Positions 19,681 to 31,819 of a stretch of 64,000 bases of DNA are shown piece by piece. Made by a program: the position numbers and the translations under genes. How positions within the stretch are numbered: the stretch's first letter is position 1; every line of letters begins with the position of its first letter. Source of the DNA: Argyresthia goedartella (Eukaryota > Arthropoda > Insecta > Lepidoptera > Argyresthiidae); NCBI GenBank assembly GCA_949825045.1, contig OX463820.1, forward strand, positions 6,460,501 through 6,524,500, read 5' to 3'. The notes beneath the pieces are model-generated. The model saw only the letters and a list, made by a program, of their open reading frames with translations, did no database searches and was not told the DNA's origin.

Positions 19681-22600
19681 TTGGTTGCCCCCCAACCGGA
19701 GACGGTGGTGTTACCGATCGCCTCTGTGCTTGTTTGGGATTTGGCGGGCAACCCAACATACGTTCGCGCCCTATTAGATTCTGGAGCTCAGGGCTGCATT
19801 GTATCGAATGATTTAGCAAAATGGTTGGGCCTCAAGGTAAATAGGTATAATAAATCAATACGGGGCGAGGAGAATGTTACGGTTACGAATGTAGTTGGTC
19901 AATCGGTAATCACGTTCTCTCCACGTTATGACATTTTGACAAAAACATCCGTGCAAGCTTTAGTAATGACGCATGTCATGGGCAGACACCCCTTGGTGAA
20001 GTTGAATCCGGCCGTTCGATTCCTGACATCAGGACTCAAGTTGGCGGATCCCGATTTTGACACTCCAGCCCCGGTCGACCTGCTACTGGGAGCAGACGTT
20101 CTGGGTAGGTTTCTGTTGTCGGATCGGCGAGTTCTTCAGCCGGACGGGTTGATTGCTGTGGATACTAAGTTTGGTCACGTGATCATGGGTCCGGCATTGC
20201 CAATGGTTAGGCCTGCCGAGTCAGATGGCATACTTATTGGCTCAGCGTTGTCAGACGCTATCCAACGTTTCTGGGAGATAGAGGAACCTCCCACCGCTCG
20301 TCGAGTCGACGCAGACGAAGAAGAGTGCGAGTTGTTTTACCAGAATAGTACTGGTCGCCTTCGTTCTGGTCGTTTTGTAACTCGACTGCCTTTCAGGGCC
20401 GATCGACCGCCACTAGGAGAATCTAGGAAGATGGCTGAGACGAGATTGATGTCGATGGAGCGTAGGATGACAAGGGACGCCGTATTTAAACAAAAATATG
20501 TTGATTTCATGAGGGAGTATGAGTCGTTAGGACACATGTCGGTATCGGGTGTGGACTGGAGATCTGAGGATCATTGTTTCCTTCCACACCATGCCGTCCT
20601 ACGAACCCCTACCGGCAAGATCCGAGTTGTTTTTGATGGGTCAGCACCTACCTCGAACGGGATGTCCCTGAATCAGTGTCTACATTCGGGACCCAAGTTG
20701 AGTCGTGATATTTCGGATATTCTCACGAGCTTTCGGAGGCACCAGATTGTATTTGTCGCAGACATTCGGATGATGTTTAGGCAAACGGTAATTCATCCGG
20801 CTGACAGAAGGTATCAGTTGATACTTTGGCGTGAGTCCACGGCCGAGCCAGTCAAGGTCTATGAGTTAAACACGAACACGTATGGGTTACGGTCTAGCCC
20901 GTATTTGGCGATGCGTACCCTGCGGGAGTTGGCGTCGCGTGACCGTGTGAGCTATCCTAGAGCCGCCGCTATCCTGGAGCAAGATTTGTACGTCGATGAC
21001 GTCTGCACAGGGGCAGGCAGTGTAGAGGAAGCTCTGGACCGACGTGACGAGCTCATTCAATTGCTGCAACGAGGCGGCTATGAACTACGTAAGTGGATGT
21101 CCAACTCCCCTGAGTTGATGGCTGGTCTCCCAGATGAGTTTTTGAGAATCCTGACAACCCTAACATGTTGTCAGTGCTTGGAATTCAGTACCGGCCCGTC
21201 CATGATGAGTTTACCTATCGGGTGGTTTTAGAAACACCGAAGGCCTGGACGAAGCGGTCAGTACTGTCAACGATTGCGAGAACGTTCGACCCGAATGGAT
21301 GGATTTCTCCAGTCACCTTTGCTCTCAAATGTTTTATGCAAAGGCTATGGGCGGCTCAGTTGACCTGGGACACCCACCTCTCAGGTGATTTGTTGACTGA
21401 TTGGACGCGAATGTTCACCTCGCTATCGGACATAAATAATGTATCGCTGCCGAGGAAATTGATCCCTGCTGGGGATTACAGGGCAACCCTTCACGGGTTT
21501 TGTGATGCCTCTGAACGAGGGTTTGCGGCAGCGGTTTATTTGCGAACCGTCACCTCCACCGGGGAGGTCGACGTGCGTTTGGTTTTGGCAAAAAGCAAGG
21601 TAGCGCCTATTCGGACAAGGATGACGATTCCAAAACTGGAACTGTCCGGGGCTGCTCTTTTGACCAAACTTTTGAATCACACTCTAACAGTGTTGCGTGG
21701 GTCAGTGGTTTTAGAGGATACGGTGTACGCTTGGACGGAGAGCCAGATTGTTTTGTGCTGGCTGAAGGCTTCGGTCCATAACTTAGAGGTTTTTGTTGCG
21801 AACCGTGTCTCCCAGATTGTGTCGTCTGAGGTCCCACTGACCTGGAGACATGTACCAGGAGAATTGAACCCGTCTGATTGTGCATCCAGGGGATGTCGGT
21901 CTCCTGAACTCGTTAGACACCATTTGTGGTGGGGACCACCCTGGCTTGCCAAGAGAGAATCGGACTGGCCGCACAGCCATGTAGTAGTATCTTCGGATCA
22001 TGGCCCCAGAGCGGCCGTGCATGTTACCCAGAAGGCTGAGGACCCTGACGCCGGGTTTCTGCTGGACCGGTATAGCTCACTTGACAAGTTGATAAACGTG
22101 TCCACTTGGATTAGGAGATTCGCTCGAAATTGTCGTACTCCTCGCGATCAGCGAACGTTGAACCCTATTCTGACTCCGGCAGAGCGAAACGAGTCGCTGT
22201 TGAATTTGGTCCGGTTGGTACAGTCCTCGAAGTTTGGGGCAGAATTGGAGATTATACGAAGTGGACGTTCGAAATTGAAGGGAGCCGTCGCGCGTCTCAA
22301 CCCCTTTGTTGATTCGACCGGGTTACTTCGGGTAGGAGGGAGATTGCGCAATGCGAATCTGTCGTATTCGGCTCGTCGCCCACTTCTGCTCCCCAAGGGG
22401 GGACAGTTAGTTGAATTGCTGGTGACTGATCGTCATATTAAAAACGCGCATGCCGGCTGTAACGCGTTGTTGGCCACGCCCCAGCGGGAGTTTTGGATCT
22501 TATCTGCCCGCCGTGTCATACGGAACATCGTGTTTCGGTGCATGCCTTGTTATCGACTTAAGGCTGCCACGATGCAACCTCTCATGGGGGACTTGCCCCC

Positions 22601-23534
22601 TGATCGTGTGAATGAGGTCAGACCGTTTTCAGGTGTTGGTACGGATTTTGCAGGACCGTTTATGGTGAAGAGTTCACGATTGCGTACCGCTAGGCAATAC
22701 AAGGCGTACCTATGTGTGTTTGTTTGTTTATCCAGCAAGGCGGTACATCTCGAGCTCGTTGCTGATCTCTCGACAGAGGCTTTCATTGCTTGTTTGGATA
22801 GGTTTGTTTCTCGAAGGGGACTTCCAACTTTGATCCGCTCTGATAACGGCACTAACTACATCGGTGCGGAACGATACTTACGAGAGATAGTCAACTTTTT
22901 GAATGTAAATAAAGTGGATATTGGAACGGCCCTCTCCCGTCGGGGTATACAGTGGACCTTCAGCCCACCGATTTGCCCCCACTGGGGTGGGATTTTTGAG
23001 GCCGTAGTTAAGTCAGCTAAGACGCACTTGGGGCGTATAGTAGGTCAGACCGCGCTGACTTTTGAGGAGCTCGCGACATTGTTTTGTAAGATCGAGGCCG
23101 TTCTCAATTCGCGACCGTTGTGTCCGCTCAGCTCGGATCCAAATGACCTGGAGGCTCTGACCCCAGGCCATTTCTTGATAGGACAGCCACTTAACGCGTT
23201 GCCCGAGCACCCCTTCGAGGGAGTGAAATTATATCGGTTGTCAAGGTATCAGATGTTGCAGCAGTTTACTCAGAATTTCTGGAAGCGTTGGTCGCTCGAG
23301 TATCTGCATATCTTACAACAGCGCCTTAAGTGGACTGACAAAACTAGCCCCCCTAGTGTTGGTGACCTCGTTCTGGTTAAGGATGCTAACCTACCGCCAC
23401 TACGTTGGCGCAGGGGGCGCATTGTTAACTTGTTCCCTGGCAAGGACGGGACCCCCCGGTCTGCAGAGGTTCTAGTAGGAGGCTCGGTTCTAAAACGAGC
23501 GGTAGCAACGTTGTCTCGGCTGCCCGTAGATTAG
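19681..23534 (+). pseudogene. BEL-1 Pol: protease, RT, RNase H, integrase (one frameshift)
   Basis: The first frame is open at 19681-21231, the second at 21165-23534; the overlap and loss of register near 21150 show a 1-nt indel. Order: aspartic protease (ALLDSGAQGCIV), PVDLLLGADVLG, RT (ADIRMMFRQTV, YVDD in DLYVDDVCTGA), RNase H (GFCDASERGFAAAV, KLELSGAALL, then WTESQIVLCWL), HHCC region (HAGCNALLATPQREFWIL, CMPCYR), integrase (GTDFAGPF, RSDNGTNYIG, GGIFEAVVKS), and a C-terminal DUF5641-like domain (VGDLVLVKDANLPPLRW). The RNase H Asp seen in BEL-2 (WTDSQ) is Glu here, so that site may also be impaired. Confidence 0.9.
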
Positions 23535-23566
23535 GGGACAGGTGGGTGCCTGTCCGGGCGGGTGAT

Positions 23567-24116
23567 TGTTCGATTCCAAATCGATATTCGATCGATGGTT
23601 TCTTAACGGCCATTTTGAATTTGACGTTGCTGCCAACCTAGCAGTTTTTTTGACAACTGACAGACGGAAGCCCTCGCAAGTAAACGCGTTTTGGTTAGGG
23701 TATTGAAATTAAATCGCAGTCCATCTGGAATGTATTCGGGTTTCCCTCAGGATTGTCTATATAGCTGAGTGTGTTGTGGTTCCCCGAACCAGATAAAGTT
23801 CGCATTTTCGTGGCCGATTGGTTTTTACCACGTAACTTAGGTTATCCTGTGTTGGAACACTGTGCTCATTGAAGCTGGCCCGCCAGTCATAGGAGGTTGG
23901 CTGAAGAACCTGTCTACCAAGAAGAGCCTAGGGTGCACCCGGGCCTTGCAGAGAGACAGGAGGTTGACGGGATCGAAGCACAGACCAGGTTAGATCGACC
24001 CCAATTACTTCAGCTCGGTGAATCGCCGACGTTCACGCTTCTTGGCAACTGATCGTTACGCTACCTCGTAGCTGATGGGCCCCTACGAGGTCATTAGGTG
24101 CTGAGAAGCCTGAACA
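23567..24116 (+). repeat. BEL-1 3' LTR
   Basis: The 550-bp 3' LTR retains the 18 bp missing from the 5' LTR. TSD AGGTT follows. A short spacer with GGGGACAGGTGGG (about 23533-23560) precedes it and may serve as the polypurine tract. Confidence 0.93.
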
Positions 24117-24121
24117 AGGTT

Positions 24122-27100
24122 AACATATAATAATGTTAGCGACGATATTTTGTTTTACGTTGTACAAAATGGCGGCCCACCTCTTATTGGTCGTGATTTC
24201 ATGGCGAGGTTTAGGGTCACATTTTGCTCAAATAATAATATCAATGCGGGTATAAGTGACGTGGAGGTGCGCGAGCTATTGACCGAGTATGACGAACTAT
24301 GGAAAGATGAGTTAGGGACTTATAATAAGAGCAAAGTTCATCTTCAACTAAAAGGAAATGCTGTACCACGATTTTTCAAAGCGCGCACGGTACCTTTTGC
24401 CCTAAAGACAAAAGTAGAAGCAGAATTGGACCGGTTGACCGAGTTAGGTATTTTAGTGCCTGTTAGCCATTCAGATTACGCAACACCAATCGTACCTGTA
24501 CTTAAAGATAATGGTAAGATCAAAATTGCAGGTGATTTTTCTGTTACGCTGAATAAAGACCTAGAAGTAGAGAAATACCCGATGCCCTTAATCGAAGAAG
24601 TTTTTGCAAAAATAGGAGGGGGGGAAAGGTATTCTAAAATTGATTTGTCTAACGCGTATAATCAATTCGTCCTGTCGGATCAATCACAAATCCTTACCAC
24701 GATAAGTACATCGAAAGGGCTATACAAATATACACGTTTAGTCTATGGCTTATCTAATGCACCGGCCATATTCCAGAAAGCCATGGTAACGCTGTTGGTA
24801 GGCATTGAAGGCGTAAGTATCTGGTTGGATGACATCTGCTGTACAGGGCCTAATAAAGAAACTTACTTAAAACGACTAAGAGAAGTTTTAAAAAGATTAA
24901 AAGATGCAGGTCTTAGGTTACAAAAGGATAAATGTGTATTTTTCCAAGATAGTGTCACTTATCTCGGGTACATTATCGACAAAAACGGTCTTCATACATG
25001 TCCCAGTAAAATAGAGGCAATAATGAATGCCTCCGACCCGACGAATGTAACAGGATTAAAAAGATTCCTTGGAGTAGTAAACTACTATAGGAATTTTATT
25101 CCAAATGCTTCGTCACTAATGAGTCCGCTGCACGAGCTACTTCGAGGCGGGGCGGGGTGGGGGTGGGGCGCGAGGCAGCGTGCGGCGCTGGCGGCGGTGA
25201 GGCGCGAGCTGGCGAGCGAGCGCGTGCTGGCGCACTTCGACCCGGCGGCGGCGCAGCTGGTGCTGACGGTGGACGCCGGGCCGGGCTGGCTGGGCGCGGT
25301 GCTCGCGCAGCAGCAGGCCAACGGCACGGAGCGACCGCTGGCGTTTGCCTCGAGGTCATTGGTGGATAGCGAGCGAAACTATAGCCAGATCAAAAAGGAG
25401 GCTACGGCTATAGTATTCGGAGTGAAGCGATTCCATCAGTACCTGTACGGCCGAAACGATCCATTTTTACTTAAAACAGACCACAAGCCCTTGTTGTCGA
25501 TATTTGGATTAAAAAACGGTATATCGGTAACAACGGCGGCACGTTTACAGAGATATGCGCTGATATTATCTGCCTATAACTATGAGGTGCAGTATACATC
25601 GGGCGAAAACAATACGGTAGCTGATTATTTTTCTCGAGCACCGTTGGGAAATAAGAGTTCGGCTTTGAACAGTATCGAGCCAGACAGTGTGGTAGACTGT
25701 AATTTTATGCATCGAAATGTTTTACCAATTAGATTCGAAGATATATTAAAAGAAACCGAGAAAGACCCGGCGTTACAAACAGTAATTAGGTATATGAAGT
25801 ATGGATGTCCACGAAAAATAAACTTTAGTAAGATCGTTCCATATTATAATCACAAAACGGATTTACAATATGATAATGGATGTTTATTGAGAGGGCACAG
25901 AGTAGTAATTCCTAGTGTTTATAAAGACAGGATGTTAGAGGAGTTACATTCAGGACACTTGGGAATTACAAAGACGAAAAGTATGGCGCGCAGTAGGATG
26001 TGGTGGCCGGGAATAGACAGTGATATTGAAAGATTTATAGGTACATGTGCACTGTGTGTTCGCGTGCGATCCGCTCCGCCGCGCGCGCCGCCCGCCGCGT
26101 GGCCGCAGCTGACCGGCGCATGGCAACGGGTCCACCACCACCACCTACCTCGTGGTTGTTGACGCGTTTAGCAAATGGGTCGAATGTATTCGTATGAATA
26201 GTGGCACCTCCACTCACGCGCTGATTGTAAAACTAAAACAGTTATTCGCATTATGGGGAATCCCTTGTGTTTTAATATCGGACAATGATGTGAAAATTAA
26301 TTCTGTAGAATTTAAAAACTTCTGTATGTACAATGGTATGAATTACATAACCTCGCCAGTTTACCACCCATGCAGTAATGGGCAAGCAGAGAATTCCGTA
26401 AAAACGTGTAAAAATATGTTGAAACGTATAATTAGTGAAGGGAGCAGTAAAGATAGCATAGCAGACAAATTACTGGGTCACCTATTTGAGTACAGGAACT
26501 CAGTACACTGTACCACGGGCATGTCGCCTGCTAGGTTAATGATAGGCAGGGAACTAAGATCAAGAATTGATCTTGTTCTCCCAGAACATAGAAAACAAAG
26601 CTGTCAAAGAGATAAATTAAAAGAGAGTAGTCGTTTCGTACCTGGAGATGTGGTTTGGGCTCGTTGGTTCTCTCAGAGGAAACAAAGTTGGTCAATAGGT
26701 ATTGTAAAGAAAGAGTTAGGCCACCGGATGTTTGAAATTTTGTTTAAAGATTATGGTACAGTTTGTAAAAGACATGTTGACCAATTAATTAAGAATACTG
26801 GGCAAACTATGCGTGACATTGTGGTTTCAGAAGAGCATTGTGTAACGTCAGACGACGAGCCCGACCCAGGTCCGCTTTGCGGTGAGGTGTCTTCGCCTGC
26901 TACTCCACCACCAGCACTGACACCAGCTCCGAGCGCGGAGTTGCCGCAGCTGCAGGGTGACCATAATGAGGACGTGTCGACTGGTCAAGTGGAGGAGGAG
27001 GAGGAACAATGGTCTGAGGCAATAGAACCTAACGAACATAGCGAGACGGAGCCAGTTGCTGATGTAGACGTTGAGGCTGATGCGAGAGCTGAGACAGGCC

Positions 27101-27165
27101 AGCCCCAGCATCCCTCTCGCTCGCACAGGGAGAGAACTAAAGTAGATTATAAGAAGTTCTTCTGA
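24122..27165 (+). pseudogene. Gypsy-1 protease end, RT, RNase H and integrase
   Basis: This resumes after the BEL-1 TSD in the frame of the protease (VVQNGGPPLIGRDFMARFRV). RT has DFSVTLNKDL, YSKIDLSNAYNQFVL and a WLDD box (VSIWLDDICC) in place of the usual YxDD. RNase H begins VLTVDAGPGWLGAVLA, then DHKPLL. The integrase zinc finger is HSGHLGITKTKSMARSRMWW plus CALC. At about 26125-26155 the frame breaks: the WQRVH.D.AGP region is truncated, so the first integrase Asp is missing and the rest (VVVDAFSKWVE, LISDNDVKINS, NGQAENSVKT) continues at 26152-27165. The C-terminus is acidic, with no chromodomain. Confidence 0.88.
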
Positions 27166-27278
27166 TTAGATTGTAAGATATTAGTTAGTTAGTTATGTAA
27201 TTAGTTAGTTACGTGTTTAATTATTAATGTGTCTATTTCTATTGTTAATAGATGCTCTTCTAAGTAAGGTTGGAGGAA

Positions 27279-27379
27279 TGTGGTATTTGCGCGCGGCGTG
27301 CCTGCCCGCGCGCCGGTTGTCTACCTGCACTGCAGTAATAAACTAGCTACGAGCTGACACGGTTGTCTCATTTACATCA
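27279..27379 (+). repeat. Gypsy-1 3' LTR (101 bp)
   Basis: It matches the 5' LTR except one base (TATTTGCG versus TATATGCG). TSD ATATC at 27380-27384 is followed directly by Dong coding sequence continuing from 15567. Confidence 0.93.
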
Positions 27380-27384
27380 ATATC

Positions 27385-28699
27385 TCATCGCAACCTCATT
27401 AGAAACTGATACAAACTCATACCTTCAATGCATCTACGACGACTTCACATCAAAATAACCGCGCATGAAAGCGTCGAAACAGAGAATAGGGGATCAACGC
27501 AGAGCAATAATTAGAAATAATTACCTCACAGATAGCATTTTAGAAGACATTAGAAAATAAGTGGTACAGCTTCTACAGACAGTTCCACATACCCCAGACT
27601 CTCACTCACAAATAACAAGCACTCAAACACCAGCGATTAGGAGATCTAGAATGAGATGGACAAAGTCTCTTAATGAATCAATAATGAAAATTTTACTACA
27701 GTCACTAAAAATGAAACAGATAAGACTGCATACAGACAACAACTACATACCCTATTCATAGAAGAACACCCACATTTATCACACCTTTCAGCACAGCAAA
27801 TAGCCGACCAACGAAGATGAAAAGAACACAACAAATACATTACTTAACCTAGATTGCAAGGGAAGAAAGATTAGAATCAACGCTAAGAGAATATGAGACA
27901 CATATGTCCGATGCAATTCAAAATGCACTAAACACTGGCGAGAGCATAATAGACGTACAGAATGAAACACTAACTCAAAATAACACAATCACACAGGCCA
28001 CAAACAATAATTCTCACTCTATTAACGCACACAGTAGCTTTGAAATAACTCTTACATTCCACAACTGTATTGAACAGTTTCAAAACACAGAACCAACACA
28101 TAGACCTTACATACCAAAACAAAAATGTTAAAAAAATGCTACAATAATGGATTACATAAACATACAAATTCTCCCCAAATATATTTCTAACGACACAGAT
28201 TTTGCAAATACTCAAGCAATAATATATTGCGCTGCGTATACAGCAGCTGTATGCAATGGTGCGAAAATTAGAAAAGACCAATCAAGTACAAACCCTCCCA
28301 ACAGAATACCCGCTTGGCAAAAAAGACTACAAAATAAAATAGATTCACTACGTAAAGACATAGGCAGACTGACACAGTACATATGGAACATATAAAGCTA
28401 AGACACCAAACACATACACGACATGAAGAACTTAATACTAACGATGAACAGTACTTGGACTCGATGAAACAAAAACTCAATGCAGCAACAAATAGACTCA
28501 AGAGATGTAGCATGTACAAACAGGAAAAAGCAGAATTCACAATTCAAAAACGCAGAGAAACAGTTTTATCGTAAACTCACTTTGTGTTGACAAACACTGC
28601 ACAAACACTAAACCCACCCACTCAAGAGAATCTACACACATTTTGGTGTAATATTTGGGAAGATCCAGTTGAGTTCAACCATGGTGCGATATCCCAGAT
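27385..28699 (+). pseudogene. Dong copy 2: ORF central region before RT
   Basis: The coding remnant continues from 15567 (SLETDTNSYLQ-like, then QRIGDQRRAIIRNN). The second module starts near 27630 (RSRMRWTKSLNESIMKILLQ). Later pieces include FHNCIEQFQNTEPTHRPYIP (about 28065-28120) and IYCAAYTAAVCNGAKIRK (28223-28270), a region homologous to copy 1 at 7030-7250. Next come charged sequence (RLQNKIDSLRKDIGRLTQY) and a probable helical stretch (LDSMKQKLNAATNRLKR). Stops and frame changes occur about every 100-250 bp. Confidence 0.6.
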
Positions 28700-29801
28700 A
28701 TGTCATTTGAGTGCATACCGTTAGAAACATTCGGTAAAGTTATTAAAAAGATACACAACTGGAAAGCACCTGGAACAGATAATATCCACAACTACTGGTA
28801 TAAAAAAATCACAACCCTTCACCCCATACCATATAACCACATACACAAATTCATTCAGTCACCAGATACTATGCCAGCCTACTTCACACAAGATATTACT
28901 TACATGCTCCCAAAAGATGAAGACACCTAAAATCCAGCTAAATATAGACCTATCACTTGCCTACAAACCATTTATAAAATCATCACCGGATGCATCACCG
29001 AGATTATTAATAAACACATTGAGACCAACAACATACTCGCAGAAGAACAAAAAGGTGCCCGCCAAAATAGTGAAGGCTGCAAAGAACAACTGACAATAGA
29101 CTCTATAGCCCTCCAACAAGCATACAAACAAAAACGAGATATTAACGTAATGTACATAGACTATCGCAAAGCATATGACTCAGTGCCGCGCAGCTGGCTG
29201 GCTGATGATACACATATTGAAGCACTACAAAGTTAACCCGATAATAGTAAATTTCCTACAAAATACCATGCAAAACTGGAACACTCAACTTAACTTGCAA
29301 CTCAAAGATGTGTCCATTGTCGCACCAAATATAAAAATACAACGAGGCTTATTTCAAGGCGATGCCCTGAGTCCCCTTTGGTTTTGCCTAGCATTAAACC
29401 CACTTTCATACAATCTCAATAGACTTCAAAACGGATTTCAAATAAATAACACACATAACGATAGACAATTATTATTATCACACCTCCTATACATGGATGA
29501 CATAAAATTATATAGCTTTAACGAAATAGAACTAAACAAACTGGCTGACTGTACCCAAAAGTTTTCTCAGGACATCAAAATGGAGTTTGGCATAGATAAA
29601 TGCAAAACCATGTCAGTAAAACGAGGCACTCTAGAACAGAACAGTAATGTACTTGAATCTGGAGATCAAATAGAAGCTATGGATAATGGCCAAAGCTACA
29701 AGTACTTTGGGTTTCAACAGGCACGGAAAATAAACTTTAAAGAAACCAGGACAAACCTCACAATAAAATTTAAACAACGAATTAATCAAATCTTAAAATA
29801 A
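28700..29801 (+). pseudogene. Dong copy 2: reverse transcriptase
   Basis: The RT starts WKAPGTDNIHNYWYKK, then (around 28930-29170) KYRPITCLQTIYKI, EEQKGARQNSEGCKEQLTID and the motif A MYIDYRKAYDSVP. EQKG...GCKEQL is characteristic of the R2/R4/Dong lineage. The frame at 29175-29801 holds RGLFQGDALSPLWFCLALNP (motif B) and YMDDIKLY (catalytic MDD), then FGIDKCKTM. A TAA replaces a codon near 28928, and the frame slips near 29190 after SWLADDTH. So RT is complete in outline but split into at least three frames. Confidence 0.82.
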
Positions 29802-30655
29802 CAACTCAACTCCCGCAATACCATTAAAGCAATTAACACTTATGACATCCCCATTCTGACTTACTCGTTTGGCATTATAGCATGCTCACAAACTGATATT
29901 AAGAAATTACAGACAATAATCAACACTAGCCTTACTAAAAACCGAAAACATCACCCAAAATCCTGCCTTCAGCGTCTCACCCTGCCACGATTCGAAGGAG
30001 GAAGAGGTCTTATAGACATCCAAAACCTACATAAAAAGCAAATTAAATCACTCAGAACATTCTTCCATCAGCGGTCCCAAAACTCCACACTACATCAATG
30101 CATATCAGAAGCAGATACAAAATACACACCACTCAACCTTCACGCAAAAGACACACAACAAAATGAAAAAAAATTACAAAATACTGACAAAATTGCAGTA
30201 TGGCAGCAGAAGTCTCTGCATGGAAGACATCTCGACCTGCGGCAGCCACATGTCGACAAAAATGCGGCGAGGGGAGTTGTTTCCAGAGACTGAAGCTTTC
30301 ATGCTCGCAATTCAGGACCAAGTCATAGCCACCAGGAATTACCAAAAACACATACTTCGCTTACCCACCTACCTACAGATATGTGTGGACTGTGCCATAG
30401 AAATTCCGAAACCATCCAACACATCACCAGTGCCTGCTCATCATTAGCTCAAACAGATTATAAACACAGACATGACCAAGTTGCCGCGATAATCCATCAA
30501 TATATAGCTTATAACTCCAAACTTATCACGGAAAAAACTCCTTACTACAAATAACCTTCATCCATATTAGAAAACGAAAATTATAAAATATATTGGGATA
30601 GATCTATAATTACCGATAAAACAATACACTACAACAATAGACCTGATATAACAGT
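29802..30655 (+). pseudogene. Dong copy 2: thumb, CCHC finger and start of endonuclease
   Basis: Several frames carry the post-RT region: YDIPILTYSFGII (about 29840), RKHHPKSCLQRLTLPRFEGG (about 29940) and, at 30380-30440, CGLCHRNSETIQHITSACSS, a CCHC zinc finger of the R2/Dong type. Further on, YKIYWDRSIITDKTIHY and NRPDIT begin the PD-(D/E)xK endonuclease. BEL-2 then interrupts at TSD ACAGT (30651-30655), exactly between RPDIT and the LIDIAIPNTHNL segment at 35960. Confidence 0.78.
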
Positions 30656-31203
30656 TGTTCGATTCCAAATCGATATTCGATCGATGGTTTCGGAACGGCC
30701 ATTTTGAATTTGACGTTGCTGCCAACCTTGCAGTTTTTTTTTGACAACTGACAGACGAAAAGCCCTCGCAATGTAACGCGTATTGATTAGGGTATTGAAT
30801 TTAAATCGCAAGCCATCTGGAATGTATTCGGGTTCCCCTCAGGATTGTCTATATAGCTGAGTGTGTTGTGTTTCCCCGAACCAGATAAAGTTCGCATTTA
30901 CGTGGCCGATTGGTTATTCCCACGTAACATAACCTGTGTTGGAACACTGTGCTCGTCGAAGCTGGCCTGCCAGTCATACCTGGTTGGCTGAAGAACCTGT
31001 CTACCAAGAAGAGCCTAGGGTGCACCCGGGCCTTGCAGAGAGACAGGAAGTTGACGGGACCGAAGCACAGACCAGGTTAGATCGACTCCATAAGTATTAG
31101 CTCGGTGAATCGCCGACGTTCACACTTCTTGGCATCTGATCGCTACGCTACCTCGTAGCTGATGGGCCCCTGCGAGGTCATTAGGTGCCGAGAAGCCTGA
31201 ACA
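30656..31203 (+). repeat. BEL-2 5' LTR
   Basis: It begins TGTTCGATTCC and ends CCTGAACA, like BEL-1, but differs from the BEL-1 LTR at many sites (for example CGCAATGTAACGCGTATTG versus CGCAAGTAAACGCGTTTTG). TTTTGGTAGCAAGAGCG after it is the primer-binding position. Confidence 0.93.
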
Positions 31204-31819
31204 TTTTGGTAGCAAGAGCGTGGTTTCCTGAGATTTGCAGCCGTCAAGGGCTCCAGGAACCCACGATTTGGGACTATCAATCTGTAGGTATAGGCGGTTA
31301 TTAGCTAACTTGGTGTTGTTCCTGTATCCACATAGATTGGTAGTATTGTAAGCTATAAGTCTATTGCTGGTAGTAGACAGACAGATATTACAGTTTTCCC
31401 TAAATTACCAGTTGTACTGAGATGTGACTCAGAATAGTAGGTACTCAACTTAGGTACATTGTAGGTGAATTGAAATTTGCATTGAAGTACCAGTTAGTCA
31501 ATCTATTAGTGGTCTAGTAATGCTAATGAATGTTTGGTTAACATAGGTAGTTACATCTATTGATAGCAGGCTATTACATTGTTTTCAGTTTATAGCAATT
31601 TATAACTTGAACTAATATTGACTATCTGTGTGTGTTATAATGATAAAGGGAAACTAAATTGTATTTACAGAATTTATATAGATATAAAACTCGGTTCCTA
31701 TTGTTTAAGGAAATCAACATTGTTTAAGTTATAGTTTAGGGTTCCCTCGTTTGGGTTATAGACTGGAGGGTCCAATAAAATTGAGTTACTGCAAATTGTG
31801 AGTAAGTATCGTTCCGATC
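31204..31819 (+). other. BEL-2 untranslated leader
   Basis: About 615 bp without an ORF. It is near-identical to the BEL-1 leader except for an additional block around 31390-31490 that includes ACCAGTTGTACTGAGATGTG. It runs directly to the gag ATG. Confidence 0.7.

Larger units (their letters stand above)
16794..24116 (+). mobile_element. BEL-1: BEL/Pao element inside Gypsy-1
   Basis: LTRs are 16794-17325 (532 bp) and 23567-24116 (550 bp); the difference is an 18-bp deletion in the 5' LTR, and I see only two substitutions. TSD AGGTT is at 16789-16793 and 24117-24121. Full gag and pol are present, but gag has a premature stop and pol one frameshift. BEL-2 (30656-35954) is a close relative. 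Because it splits the Gypsy-1 protease, BEL-1 came after Gypsy-1. Confidence 0.95.
15568..27379 (+). mobile_element. Gypsy-1: Ty3/gypsy-like element with 101-bp LTRs, hosting BEL-1
   Basis: Short LTRs (15568-15668 and 27279-27379) differ at one position. TSD ATATC is at 15563-15567 and 27380-27384, within Dong copy 2. Internal order is Gag with two zinc knuckles, protease, RT, RNase H and integrase, i.e. Ty3-type. BEL-1 interrupts the protease, so without it Gypsy-1 is about 4.5 kb. A purine run (GGTTGGAGGAA) just before 27279 is the likely polypurine tract. TGGCGC just after the 5' LTR sits at the PBS position; the tRNA is not assigned. Confidence 0.92.
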
